Positions 1 through 11,528 of a stretch of DNA of 64,000 nucleotides are shown here, piece by piece (the stretch's first letter is position 1; each line of letters opens with the position of its first letter). The notes under the pieces are model-generated. The model saw only the letters and a program-made list of their open reading frames with translations. It did not search any database and was not told where the DNA came from. The stretch lies in assembly GCA_001724025.1 (NCBI GenBank), contig MEDJ01000008.1, positions 21,685-85,684 of the forward strand. Reading direction: 5' to 3'. This stretch comes from Acidobacteria bacterium SCN 69-37 (GTDB lineage: Bacteria; Acidobacteriota; Vicinamibacteria; Vicinamibacterales; SCN-69-37). The position numbers and the translations under genes were made by a program.

Positions 1-1
1 C

Positions 2-1522
<1,521 letters not shown>

Positions 1523-1565
1523 CCGAAACGGGCGGATCGTGCCGGATCGGCCGGCACCGATGCCG

Positions 1566-1571
1566 TATAAT
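1566..1571 (+). promoter_or_regulatory. Candidate -10 box of clpC
   Basis: A perfect TATAAT lies 48 nt before the clpC ATG, in the only gap between the kinase and clpC. No good -35 hexamer is seen at 16-18 nt, so the assignment rests on the -10 alone. Confidence 0.45.
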
Positions 1572-1619
1572 GCCGAGAAGGAAACGCGCTGAGAGCTCCA
1601 CTTTCAGGCGGACGACTCG

Positions 1620-4061
<2,442 letters not shown>

Positions 4062-4075
4062 GCAGCGTGGTATCC

Positions 4076-6733
4076 ATGTTCGTTCGCTCGATGTTCGTTG
4101 CGGCGGCGCTGTTCGTCTGGGCTGCGCCGGCCGCCGCGCAGGTCGCACCCTGCTCGGCCTCGGAAACCTCCGCCAACCTGCCACCGGCCGATTCGGGCCC
4201 GCTCTACCGGTGCGTGCAGATCGTGGCCCACGCCGGTGGCGACCGTGTCACCGAGGTCGAGCCGATGGTCGATCCGCGCACGTACGCCGCGGCCCTGACG
4301 CCGGCCTGGACGCAGCGCAGCCGCAGCCTCTGGATGCCGTACGACGAGAGCATCCTGCAGGCCGACTTCTGGAAGCTCTGGCGGACGGAATTCCTCGAAG
4401 ATCTCTGGATCGAGGTCATCGACGAGCCGTTCGAGAATGGCGTGATCGGCAAGCACGTCATCTTCCATTACGAGGAACGCGCGCGTGTCAAGGTGGTCGA
4501 CTACGTGCCGGCCAACGAGGACGAGAAGCTGAAGGTCAACGTCTCGGACATCGAGAAGAAGCTGCGCGAGGACAACATCGCGGTGCGGCTCGACTCGTTC
4601 GTCGACGAGGCCAGCCTGCGCAAGGTCATCGGCGTGCTGCGGACGCTGTACGCCGAGAAGGGGTATAACGACGCGTCGGTGGCCACCGAGCGCGCACCGG
4701 TCGTTGGCGGCTCGAAGCTGATTCACCTCACGTTCCGGATCGATCCGGGGCCCAAGGTGGAGATTGCCGAGGTCCTGTTCGAGGGGAACGAGGCGTTCAG
4801 CGATGGCAAGCTGCGCCGGCAGATGGCGCACAACAAGCCGAACGGGTTCCTCGGCCTGCTCGGCGACGCCATCTACAACGAGTCGCTGTTCCCCGAGGAC
4901 GCCGAGCGCGTCACGGACTTCTACCGGCGGAACGGCTACGCCACGGCCCAGATCGGTCAGCCGGCCATCGAGACGGTGCGGCTCGCACCCGACGGCAGCC
5001 GGCGCTGGATCCGGCTGCGCGTGCCGGTCGACGAAGGGCCGCTCTACACGATTGGCACGTTCGAGATCACCGGCGAGGAGAAGCTGAATCTCGAGGCCGT
5101 CAAGAGCCTGTTCAAGATTCATCCCGGCGATACCTACAGCAGCGAGAAGATCCGCAAGGGCATCGACGAGGCGCGCAAGGCGTATGGCGCGTACGGCTAC
5201 TGGCAATGGCAGCCGGACCCCGAACTGCAGCCGCGCGACATCGATCCCTCGACGGGAGAGACCATTCCCGATGCGCCGCCGGTGATGGACATCCGTCTCC
5301 GGATGGAGCCGGGCGAGCAGTTCTTCGTCAACCGGATCACCTTCACGGGGAACACCACGACACACGACTCGGTCATCAGGCGCGAGATGCGCGTGGCCGA
5401 AGGCGGCGTGTTCAACGCTGAGGCGCTCAAGGAGAGCGTGCGTCGCCTGAACCAACTCGGGTACTTCCGGGCGTTCGAGGGGACCGACGGCGAGATGGAC
5501 GTGGCGCAGACGCCCGGCACCGAGAACAAGGTGGACGTCACGCTGAAGTTCGAGGAGCAGAACCGGAACCAGCTGACGTTCGGGGCGGGCGTGTCGCAGT
5601 TCGACGGCTTCTTCGGCCAGCTGTCGTTCCAGACGTCGAACTTCCTGGGACGCGGGGAAACGGTCGGCGTCTCGCTCCAGAAGGGCGCGCGGGCGCGCAA
5701 CTACCAGCTCTCGTTCAGCGAGCCGTACCTCTTCGAGCGGCCCATCACGGTGGGCGCCGACGTCTACAGCCGCGAGTACATCTTCCCGCTGCAGTACACG
5801 CAGCGATCGACCGGCACGAACTACGTCTTCGGGTTCCCGCTGGCCGACTACACGCGGATGTTCCTGACGTACTCGTACGAACAGATCGAGGTGCGTGACG
5901 TCAACCCGGTGTACTCGCCCGAGGTCCTGAGCGCGAGCCCGTATCTGGCCGACGCGCTGCTGTCCAACCAGGGCGGCAAGCGCCGCGTGAGCAAGATTTC
6001 GCCGAGCCTCGTGTTCAACACGGTCAACAGGCCGATCTTCCCGACGGCCGGCACGCGGTATTCGGCGACGTTCGACTTCGCCGGCTCCGGACTGGGCGGC
6101 AACACGGACTACGTGCAGACCCGGCTCGAGGGGATCTGGTACCTGCCGATCACCGCGCGGACGTCATTCGGTCTTCGCGCCGAGGGGCAGTACGTCAGGC
6201 CCTACGGCCGGACGACGACGCTGCCGATTTTCGAGAAGCTGTTCTCGGGCGGCGAGTACTCGATGCGTGGATTCGATCTGCGGACGGTCGGTCCGCGCGA
6301 CCCGGCGACCGGTGTGTTGATCGGCGGCAACAAGATGCTGACGTTCAACGCCGAGTACTACGTCGACATCATGAGTCAGTTGCGACTGGTGATGTTCGCC
6401 GACGCAGGGCAGGTGCGCGACGTGGGCGACCGGTTCGCGTGGCAGGAAGACGTGCTGCGCCGTGTCGTGCCGGATCCGCCCTTCCTGAGCGACCTGCTCG
6501 GGACGACGAACCTGCTGTATCCGGAAGGCCAGGGCATCAGGACCGAGGTGGTAGGGCAGACAGCCGCGTTCAAGACCTCACTCGGCCTCGAAGTGCGATT
6601 CATGATGCCGGTGCTGAACGTGCCGTTCCGGCTCATCGGGGCCTACAACCCGAGCCGCGGCCAGGTCTACAACCACCAGTCCGAACTGACGAAGGGCCTC
6701 ACGTTCCGCTTCGCCGTCGGCACGACGTTTTAA
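4076..6733 (+). CDS. bamA: Outer membrane protein assembly factor BamA
   Basis: Omp85-family protein that folds beta-barrel proteins into the outer membrane. It has a signal peptide (MFVRSMFVAAALFV, cleavage after AAAQ), a long POTRA region over roughly residues 90-500 (glycine-rich repeats such as FEGNEAFSDGKLRRQM and FTGNTTTHDSVIRREM), and a C-terminal 16-strand barrel containing the surface-antigen motif FLGRGETVGVSLQKG and ending in an aromatic residue (FAVGTTF), as BAM substrates do. The ATG at 4076 is preferred over the track's GTG at 4067 because it starts a clean signal peptide. At about 885 aa it is a little longer than E. coli BamA (about 810). It heads an LPS and outer-membrane block: skp, fabZ-lpxA and lpxI follow. 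Confidence 0.93.
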   Translation: MFVRSMFVAAALFVWAAPAAAQVAPCSASETSANLPPADSGPLYRCVQIVAHAGGDRVTEVEPMVDPRTYAAALTPAWTQRSRSLWMPYDESILQADFWKLWRTEFLEDLWIEVIDEPFENGVIGKHVIFHYEERARVKVVDYVPANEDEKLKVNVSDIEKKLREDNIAVRLDSFVDEASLRKVIGVLRTLYAEKGYNDASVATERAPVVGGSKLIHLTFRIDPGPKVEIAEVLFEGNEAFSDGKLRRQMAHNKPNGFLGLLGDAIYNESLFPEDAERVTDFYRRNGYATAQIGQPAIETVRLAPDGSRRWIRLRVPVDEGPLYTIGTFEITGEEKLNLEAVKSLFKIHPGDTYSSEKIRKGIDEARKAYGAYGYWQWQPDPELQPRDIDPSTGETIPDAPPVMDIRLRMEPGEQFFVNRITFTGNTTTHDSVIRREMRVAEGGVFNAEALKESVRRLNQLGYFRAFEGTDGEMDVAQTPGTENKVDVTLKFEEQNRNQLTFGAGVSQFDGFFGQLSFQTSNFLGRGETVGVSLQKGARARNYQLSFSEPYLFERPITVGADVYSREYIFPLQYTQRSTGTNYVFGFPLADYTRMFLTYSYEQIEVRDVNPVYSPEVLSASPYLADALLSNQGGKRRVSKISPSLVFNTVNRPIFPTAGTRYSATFDFAGSGLGGNTDYVQTRLEGIWYLPITARTSFGLRAEGQYVRPYGRTTTLPIFEKLFSGGEYSMRGFDLRTVGPRDPATGVLIGGNKMLTFNAEYYVDIMSQLRLVMFADAGQVRDVGDRFAWQEDVLRRVVPDPPFLSDLLGTTNLLYPEGQGIRTEVVGQTAAFKTSLGLEVRFMMPVLNVPFRLIGAYNPSRGQVYNHQSELTKGLTFRFAVGTTF

Positions 6734-6816
6734 GAAGGCGGGGAGGCTGCAGGCTGGAAGGAGGCGGGAAGGCTTCCTGGCCGCCTCCCCGCCTGTCGCC
6801 TCCCAGCCTTCTTTTT
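6734..6816. terminator. Long imperfect hairpin between convergent genes, probable terminator and dispersed repeat copy
   Basis: The left arm (GAAGGCGGGGAGGCTGCAGG) pairs imperfectly over more than 30 nt with the right arm (reverse complement GAAGGCTGGGAGGCGACAGG), and the right arm runs into CTTTTTC. It sits between the stops of bamA (plus) and the minus-strand lipoprotein, so it can end transcription from bamA. Near-identical GGGAGGC-rich sequence recurs at about 26460, 50843 and 57104, so it is also a member of a repeat family. Confidence 0.65.
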
Positions 6817-7455
6817 CTAGAAGTGCGTCACATCAATCGTGAACGTGGCCGGACCCTCGAGCCGGCCGACGTCGTAGACGCGCGCGCAGAGTGAGCCCGC
6901 GCCCTGCACCACGCCGCTGACCAGGCCGCCCTGTGCGGTGATGTCGTTGGCCAGCACGATCGTGCAGGTCGTGCCGCTCCAGGTGCCGAGCGCCAGCCCC
7001 ACGATCGTGTTCCCGAGCGACTCGTTGGTCCACCGGGCGCCGCTGGTGACGCCGATGATGGTTTCCCCGGTCGGCAGCGTGCCGCTGAGGTCATTGAGGA
7101 ACAGGCCGTTCGTGGCCGGGTTCCACGCGTGGACCGTGGCCGAGCCCGTCGGTTCATCCGGGTTCTCGCCGATGTAAACCGTCTCGCCGACGACGAAGGT
7201 CCCGCTGCCGCCCGAGGCCACGCGCATCGTCAGACGGGGCCGGAGCCCGCGGAGTGAGGCGTTGACCGAGCCGGCCGTCTGGATGGCGATCGGCGCGAAC
7301 GTGACGGCGCCATTGACCGTGAGCGTGCCCTCGAAGGACTCGGTCACCGGCGTGAGATCGGGGGTTGGGGTCGGGGTCGTCGGATTGTCGCCGCACGCGA
7401 GGGTCGCGGTGGCGCAGAAGATGATGACAGCTCGCAGTATCGACGGTCGGCGCAT
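6817..7455 (-). CDS. Small secreted lipoprotein of unknown function
   Basis: The track buries this in a 1056-aa artefact; the real gene starts at the ATG giving MRRPSILRAVIIF, with a good Shine-Dalgarno (AAGGAG) just upstream. The signal peptide ends in a lipobox (TLACGDN) followed by a TPTPTP linker, then about 180 residues of small, beta-rich sequence (Gly, Thr, Val) without a family I recognise. Two late cysteines (TTCTIVLA, SLCARVYD) could form a disulphide. A -10-like TAGACT lies about 65 nt upstream. It is the only minus-strand gene in the first 33 kb and faces bamA. Function unknown; an envelope location is the only safe inference. Confidence 0.8.
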   Translation of the reverse strand: MRRPSILRAVIIFCATATLACGDNPTTPTPTPDLTPVTESFEGTLTVNGAVTFAPIAIQTAGSVNASLRGLRPRLTMRVASGGSGTFVVGETVYIGENPDEPTGSATVHAWNPATNGLFLNDLSGTLPTGETIIGVTSGARWTNESLGNTIVGLALGTWSGTTCTIVLANDITAQGGLVSGVVQGAGSLCARVYDVGRLEGPATFTIDVTHF

Positions 7456-7782
7456 GCCTGCTCCTTGAGTGTGTCCGGCTGATCGAGCAACGTTCGTGCC
7501 TCGGCCGACGGGACAACCGAAATAGTCTACTCGGGCCTGACGCAATCTCAGCAGACGTGCGGGAACGCCAACTGGCCGGTTCGGGTGACAACGGGCTGTC
7601 CGATGAGGACGACCGGACACGGCCGTCCGGCGTCTGAAGCCGGCAGGTTGGCGCTGGGATCCGTGCACACGACGGCGCCGATGTCTGGTAGGATGCAGTG
7701 TTCCCACGAGCCGGCGTGGCGTGGCTACCCGGTTCTCGTCGTGGCCGCGGCCACGGGAAGGGCAGCAGAGGTTCAGCCAAAG

Positions 7783-8382
7783 ATGACGCGTGTAATCACC
7801 GCCACCGTACTGAGTACGTTTCTCGTCGTGAGCACGGCCGCGGCCCAGACGCCGGCCGCTCCCGCCCCCTCGACACCGGCGCCCGCCGCGCAGGCTCCGG
7901 CCGCGGTTCCCAATCCCGGACCGTTCCCGGCCGACGCACGGATCGCGTTCGTCAACCTGCAGGCCGTGGTCCAGAACTCGCAGCTCGGCCGCGCCGGCCA
8001 GGAGCGCATCAAGGCGTTGAGCGACAAGCAGAACACCGAGATTGGCGCGAAGAACAAGGAACTCCAGACGCTCCAGCAGGAGATTCAGAGCGGCAGCAGC
8101 GTGCTGGCGGCCGCGGTGCTCGCGCAGAAGACCGCAGACGCCGATCGCCGGGGCCGCGAACTGCAGTTCCTGCAGGAACAGGCGCAGGTCGATCTGAGCG
8201 CACTGCAGAACGAGTTGCTCGAGGACTTCGGCGAGAAGGTGCTGCCGATCGTCGAGCAGATTCGCGCCGAGCGGAACCTGTGGGCGGTGTTCACGACCGG
8301 TGACGGCAGCGGGCTCGCAGCGATCAACGGGGCCCTCGAGATCTCGGCCGAGGTCGTGCGTCGCCTCGATGCGGCCAAGTAG
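7783..8382 (+). CDS. skp: Skp/OmpH-family periplasmic chaperone
   Basis: Periplasmic holdase that escorts unfolded outer-membrane proteins to BamA. The true start is the ATG giving MTRVITATVLSTFLVV with a signal peptide ending AAAQT; the track's earlier ATG at 7585 adds an unlikely 66-residue leader. After an Ala/Pro-rich linker comes the OmpH signature (RIAFVNLQAVVQNSQLGRAG) and a long charged coiled coil (residues about 70-150) typical of Skp tentacles, then the C-terminal strand region (AVFTTGDGSGLAAIN). The length (199 aa) is normal. Position between bamA and fabZ-lpxA matches the classical bamA-skp-lpxD-fabZ-lpxA order, but lpxD is absent here. Confidence 0.9.
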   Translation: MTRVITATVLSTFLVVSTAAAQTPAAPAPSTPAPAAQAPAAVPNPGPFPADARIAFVNLQAVVQNSQLGRAGQERIKALSDKQNTEIGAKNKELQTLQQEIQSGSSVLAAAVLAQKTADADRRGRELQFLQEQAQVDLSALQNELLEDFGEKVLPIVEQIRAERNLWAVFTTGDGSGLAAINGALEISAEVVRRLDAAK

Positions 8383-8407
8383 GGCCGGCCGGACGGCCGA
8401 ATCGATG

Positions 8408-8466
8408 ACTCCGGCGGTCGACGCCGCGGCTTCGGCCCGGTGACGGCTGCCGGAGTTCTTTTTTTG
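8408..8466 (+). terminator. Rho-independent terminator between skp and fabZ-lpxA
   Basis: An 8-bp perfect outer stem (ACTCCGGC with GCCGGAGT) encloses a GC-rich inner region and is followed directly by TTCTTTTTTT. The T-run ends only 3 nt before the ATG chosen for fabZ-lpxA, so read-through or an internal start must supply that gene. Confidence 0.75.
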
Positions 8467-8469
8467 CCG

Positions 8470-9735
8470 ATGATCACCATACCCCCCGTTCTCGAACGCC
8501 TCGCACACCGTTATCCGTCCGTGCTGGTCGACGCCGTCACCAGTCACGATCCCGGCCGCCGCATCGTCGCCGTCAAGAACGTCACGGTGAACGAGGAGTA
8601 CTTCCAGGGGCACTTCCCGGGAACGCCGGTCCTGCCCGCCGTGCTGATGATCGAGGCGCTGACGCAGGCGGCCACGCTGCTGGTGGCCGGCACCGACGCG
8701 GAGGGACGACGGGCGCGGCTGCGGGGCGTGGACAAGGCCAAGTTCCGGCGCCAGGTCGTGCCGGGTGACCGCGTCGAACTCGAGGTGGCGATGGGCCGGC
8801 GGCGCGGCGCGGTCGTCCGCGCACGGGCCGTGGCGTCGGTCGACGGCCACGTGGTGGCCGAGGCCGAACTGGTGCTCGCGTTCGAGCGCGTGCCGCGGCC
8901 TCGCGAGGCCGCGTTCCCGGGCGCCGACGTCCACGAGACGGCCATCGTCCACGAGGGCGCCGTGATTGGCGAGGGGACCGTGGTCGGGCCTCACGCGATC
9001 GTCGGGCCGCAGGTGGTGCTCGGCCGGCACTGCCACGTCGGGGCGTCGGCCATCGTCGAGGGCTACACGACGATTGGCGATCGTACCGAGATCTACCCGT
9101 TCGCCTCGATCGGGCTCGTGCCGCAGGATCGGAAGTTCCAGGGCGAGGTGACGAGGCTCGTCATCGGCCAGCACAACATCTTCCGCGAGTTCGTCACGAT
9201 CCACAGGGGCACGGCCGGGGGCGGCGGCGTCACGACGATCGGCGACAGCAACCTGTTCATGGCCTACGCGCACGTGGCGCACGACTGCCACGTGGGCGAC
9301 TCCACGATTTTCGGCAACGGCGCCACGATCGGCGGCCACGTCACGGTGGAGGATTTCGCGACGATCAGCGCGTACTCCGGCGTGCACCAGTTCTGCCGGG
9401 TCGGACGCCACGCCTTCATCGGCGGCTACACGGTCGTTACGCGCGACGCGCTGCCGTACGCGAAGACGGTGGGCAACCGCGCGCGGATCTACGGGGTCAA
9501 CACGATCGGCCTCGTCCGGAGCGGCTTCAGCCCGGAGTTGATCGGCAAGCTCGGCCGGGCGTACCGGCACCTGTTGCAGCACAATACGAGCAGGGCGCTC
9601 GAGCTGATCGAGCGCGATCCGACGCTGGTGGCCGACGAGGTGAGCTATCTCGTCAACTTCATCCTGTCGGCCAAGCGCGGCGTCATCCTCCGGCGGCCCT
9701 CGCGGCGCGTCGACGATCAGATCGAGACGGAATGA
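8470..9735 (+). CDS. fabZ-lpxA: Fused FabZ (3-hydroxyacyl-ACP dehydratase) and LpxA (UDP-GlcNAc acyltransferase)
   Basis: One uninterrupted frame carries two enzymes. Residues about 1-150 are a hotdog dehydratase with the FabZ signature (VNEEYFQGHFPGTPVLP and the following IEALTQ, supplying catalytic His and Glu). Residues about 155-420 are a left-handed beta-helix of hexapeptide repeats (VHEGAVIGEGTVVGPHAIVG) with the LpxA catalytic-His region (AYAHVAHDCHVGD) and C-terminal helices (GFSPELIGKLGRAYRHLL). FabZ makes unsaturated acyl-ACP; LpxA transfers a 3-hydroxyacyl chain from ACP to UDP-GlcNAc, the first lipid A step, so the two compete for the same 3-hydroxyacyl-ACP. The ATG at 8470 fits the FabZ N-terminus; the track start at 8440 lies inside the terminator. 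lpxI follows 3 bp after the stop. Confidence 0.93.
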   Translation: MITIPPVLERLAHRYPSVLVDAVTSHDPGRRIVAVKNVTVNEEYFQGHFPGTPVLPAVLMIEALTQAATLLVAGTDAEGRRARLRGVDKAKFRRQVVPGDRVELEVAMGRRRGAVVRARAVASVDGHVVAEAELVLAFERVPRPREAAFPGADVHETAIVHEGAVIGEGTVVGPHAIVGPQVVLGRHCHVGASAIVEGYTTIGDRTEIYPFASIGLVPQDRKFQGEVTRLVIGQHNIFREFVTIHRGTAGGGGVTTIGDSNLFMAYAHVAHDCHVGDSTIFGNGATIGGHVTVEDFATISAYSGVHQFCRVGRHAFIGGYTVVTRDALPYAKTVGNRARIYGVNTIGLVRSGFSPELIGKLGRAYRHLLQHNTSRALELIERDPTLVADEVSYLVNFILSAKRGVILRRPSRRVDDQIETE

Positions 9736-9738
9736 GTC

Positions 9739-10563
9739 GTGGCGATCGGGCTGATCGCGGGTAACGGGACGTTTCCGTTCCTCGTGCTGCGGGCGGCGCG
9801 ACGGCTCGGCCACGAGGTCGTCGTGGTCGCGGTGCGCGGCGAGGCGTTTTCCGACCTCGAGGCCCTGGCCCGCGAACTCGGGGGCACGACGTTCGAGTGG
9901 ATTTCGCTCGGCCAGCTCGGGCGCTGCATTGCCACGCTGCGGCGGCACGACGTGCGGCGAGCCGTCATGGCCGGACAGGTCAAGCACGTCAAGCTGTTCA
10001 CCGACGTGATGCCCGACTTCACGATGCTCGGCGTGCTCGGCCGCCTGGTCACGAAGAACACCGACGCGCTGATCTCCGGGATCGCCGACGCGTTGGCCCG
10101 CCAGGGCATCACCCTCATGGATTCCACCGATCTGCTGGCCGACCTGCTGGCGCGCCCCGGCGTACTGACGCGGACCGCGCCGTCGGCCGCGATGTCGGCC
10201 GATTTCGCCTTCGGCTATCCGATTGCCGACGCGATCGGCGGGCTCGACATCGGCCAGACCATCGTCGTGAAGGACCGTGCGGTGGTGGCCGTCGAGGCGA
10301 TGGAAGGCACCGACGAGGCGATCCTGCGTGCCGGCCAGCTCGCCGGTCCGGGCGCCCGCGTCGTGAAAGTGGCCAAGCCGCGGCAGGACATGCGCTTCGA
10401 CGTCCCTGTCGTGGGGCTGACGACGATCGAGACGCTGCGGACGGCGGGTATCGACGGCCTGTCGATCGACGCGGGCCGCACGCTGGTGCTCGATGGCGAC
10501 GACTTCATCAGGGCGGCCGACGAGGCCGGCATCGTGGTGGTCGGTCGGGAGGCCGCGTCGTGA
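9739..10563 (+). CDS. lpxI: UDP-2,3-diacylglucosamine diphosphatase LpxI
   Basis: Hydrolyses UDP-2,3-diacylglucosamine to lipid X and UMP in lipid A synthesis, in bacteria that lack LpxH. The 274-aa protein matches the LpxI (DUF1009) family throughout: N-terminal IGLIAGNGTFPFLVLRAARR, middle MAGQVKHVKLF, and the C-terminal catalytic domain (GLDIGQTIVVKDRAVVAVEAMEGTDEAI, then KPRQDMRFDVPVVG). The GTG start is 3 bp after the fabZ-lpxA stop. It overlaps the next gene by 4 nt, so the three are probably co-transcribed. Lipid A genes lpxB, lpxC, lpxD and lpxK are not in the window. Confidence 0.93.
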   Translation: MAIGLIAGNGTFPFLVLRAARRLGHEVVVVAVRGEAFSDLEALARELGGTTFEWISLGQLGRCIATLRRHDVRRAVMAGQVKHVKLFTDVMPDFTMLGVLGRLVTKNTDALISGIADALARQGITLMDSTDLLADLLARPGVLTRTAPSAAMSADFAFGYPIADAIGGLDIGQTIVVKDRAVVAVEAMEGTDEAILRAGQLAGPGARVVKVAKPRQDMRFDVPVVGLTTIETLRTAGIDGLSIDAGRTLVLDGDDFIRAADEAGIVVVGREAAS

Positions 10564-11528
10564 CGGACGCGCCGCTCCTGCGCACCGCCGTGGTCGGCGT
10601 CGGACACCTGGGCCGGCATCACGCGCGCCTGCTCGCGACGATGCCCGGCACGCAGTTCGTGGCCGCCGTCGACCTCGATCGCGCGCGGGCCGAGGCAGCG
10701 GTCGCCGGCACGGCGGCCGAGGCGCTCGTCGATCACCGTGACCTGTTCGGCCGCGTCGACGCGGTAACCGTGGCCGTGCCGACCGCTGCGCACCTCGACG
10801 TGGCGCGCGCGTTCCTCGACCAGGGCATCCACGTGCTGGTCGAGAAGCCGATGGCGACCTCTGTGGCCGAGGCCGATGCGCTGCTCGCCGCGGCGGCGCG
10901 TCGCGGCGTCACGCTGGCCGTCGGGCACGTCGAGCGGTTCAACCCGGCCATCGAAGCGGCGCTGGCCGTGCTGCAGCAGCCGCGCTTCATCGAAATCGAT
11001 CGGCTCAGCGGTTTCCCCGAGCGCAGCCTCGACATCGATGTCATCTTCGACGTGATGATCCATGATCTCGATCTGGTCCTGGCCATCGATCGCAGCGGTG
11101 TGGCCAGCGTCGAGGCGGTCGGCGTGCCGGTGCTGACGTCGCGCGTCGACATCGCGAACGCGCGCGTGCGGTTCGCGTCGGGCTGCATCGCGAACGTGAC
11201 GGCCAGCCGCATCAGTCGCGATCAGGTCCGGAAGGTCCGCTGCTTCCAGCCGGACATGTACGTCTCGGTCGACGCCGGCGCGCGGGAACTCGAGGTCTGG
11301 CGCCTGCGCCGCTCTGACGGAGTACGTCCCGCGATCGAGGGCGGGCCCGTCGAGGTAGAGCAGGATGAACCGCTGCGGCGGGAACTGGCCGACTTCGTCG
11401 ACGCCGTGCGCACGGGGCGGCCGCCGCGGGTGACGGGCGAGGCTGGCCGCGACGCGCTGGCGCTGGCCGCGCGCGTGACCCGCGCGATCGAGGCCGGGCC
11501 GGTGGCCACAGGAGGACAGGCAGGATGA
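10560..11528 (+). CDS. Gfo/Idh/MocA-family NAD(P)-dependent oxidoreductase
   Basis: Rossmann-fold oxidoreductase acting on a sugar or nucleotide sugar. The start is the GTG overlapping the lpxI stop (GTGA); the track start at 9897 runs through lpxI in another frame. It shows the dinucleotide motif (VVGVGHLGRHHARLL), the substrate-site motif EKPMATSVAEAD and HVERFNPAIEAAL, all typical of the family; 322 aa. Its place behind lpxA and lpxI recalls GnnA, the UDP-GlcNAc 3-dehydrogenase found beside lpxA in Acidithiobacillus, but the partner aminotransferase GnnB is not adjacent, so the substrate stays open. It overlaps the MqnE-like gene by 4 nt. Confidence 0.85.
   Translation: MTDAPLLRTAVVGVGHLGRHHARLLATMPGTQFVAAVDLDRARAEAAVAGTAAEALVDHRDLFGRVDAVTVAVPTAAHLDVARAFLDQGIHVLVEKPMATSVAEADALLAAAARRGVTLAVGHVERFNPAIEAALAVLQQPRFIEIDRLSGFPERSLDIDVIFDVMIHDLDLVLAIDRSGVASVEAVGVPVLTSRVDIANARVRFASGCIANVTASRISRDQVRKVRCFQPDMYVSVDAGARELEVWRLRRSDGVRPAIEGGPVEVEQDEPLRRELADFVDAVRTGRPPRVTGEAGRDALALAARVTRAIEAGPVATGGQAG

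Noticed and set aside
6817-9987. 1056-aa minus-strand ORF
   Set aside because: Only its last 212 codons (6817-7455) are a gene; the rest is an Arg/His/Ala-rich shadow of skp, fabZ-lpxA and lpxI caused by high GC.
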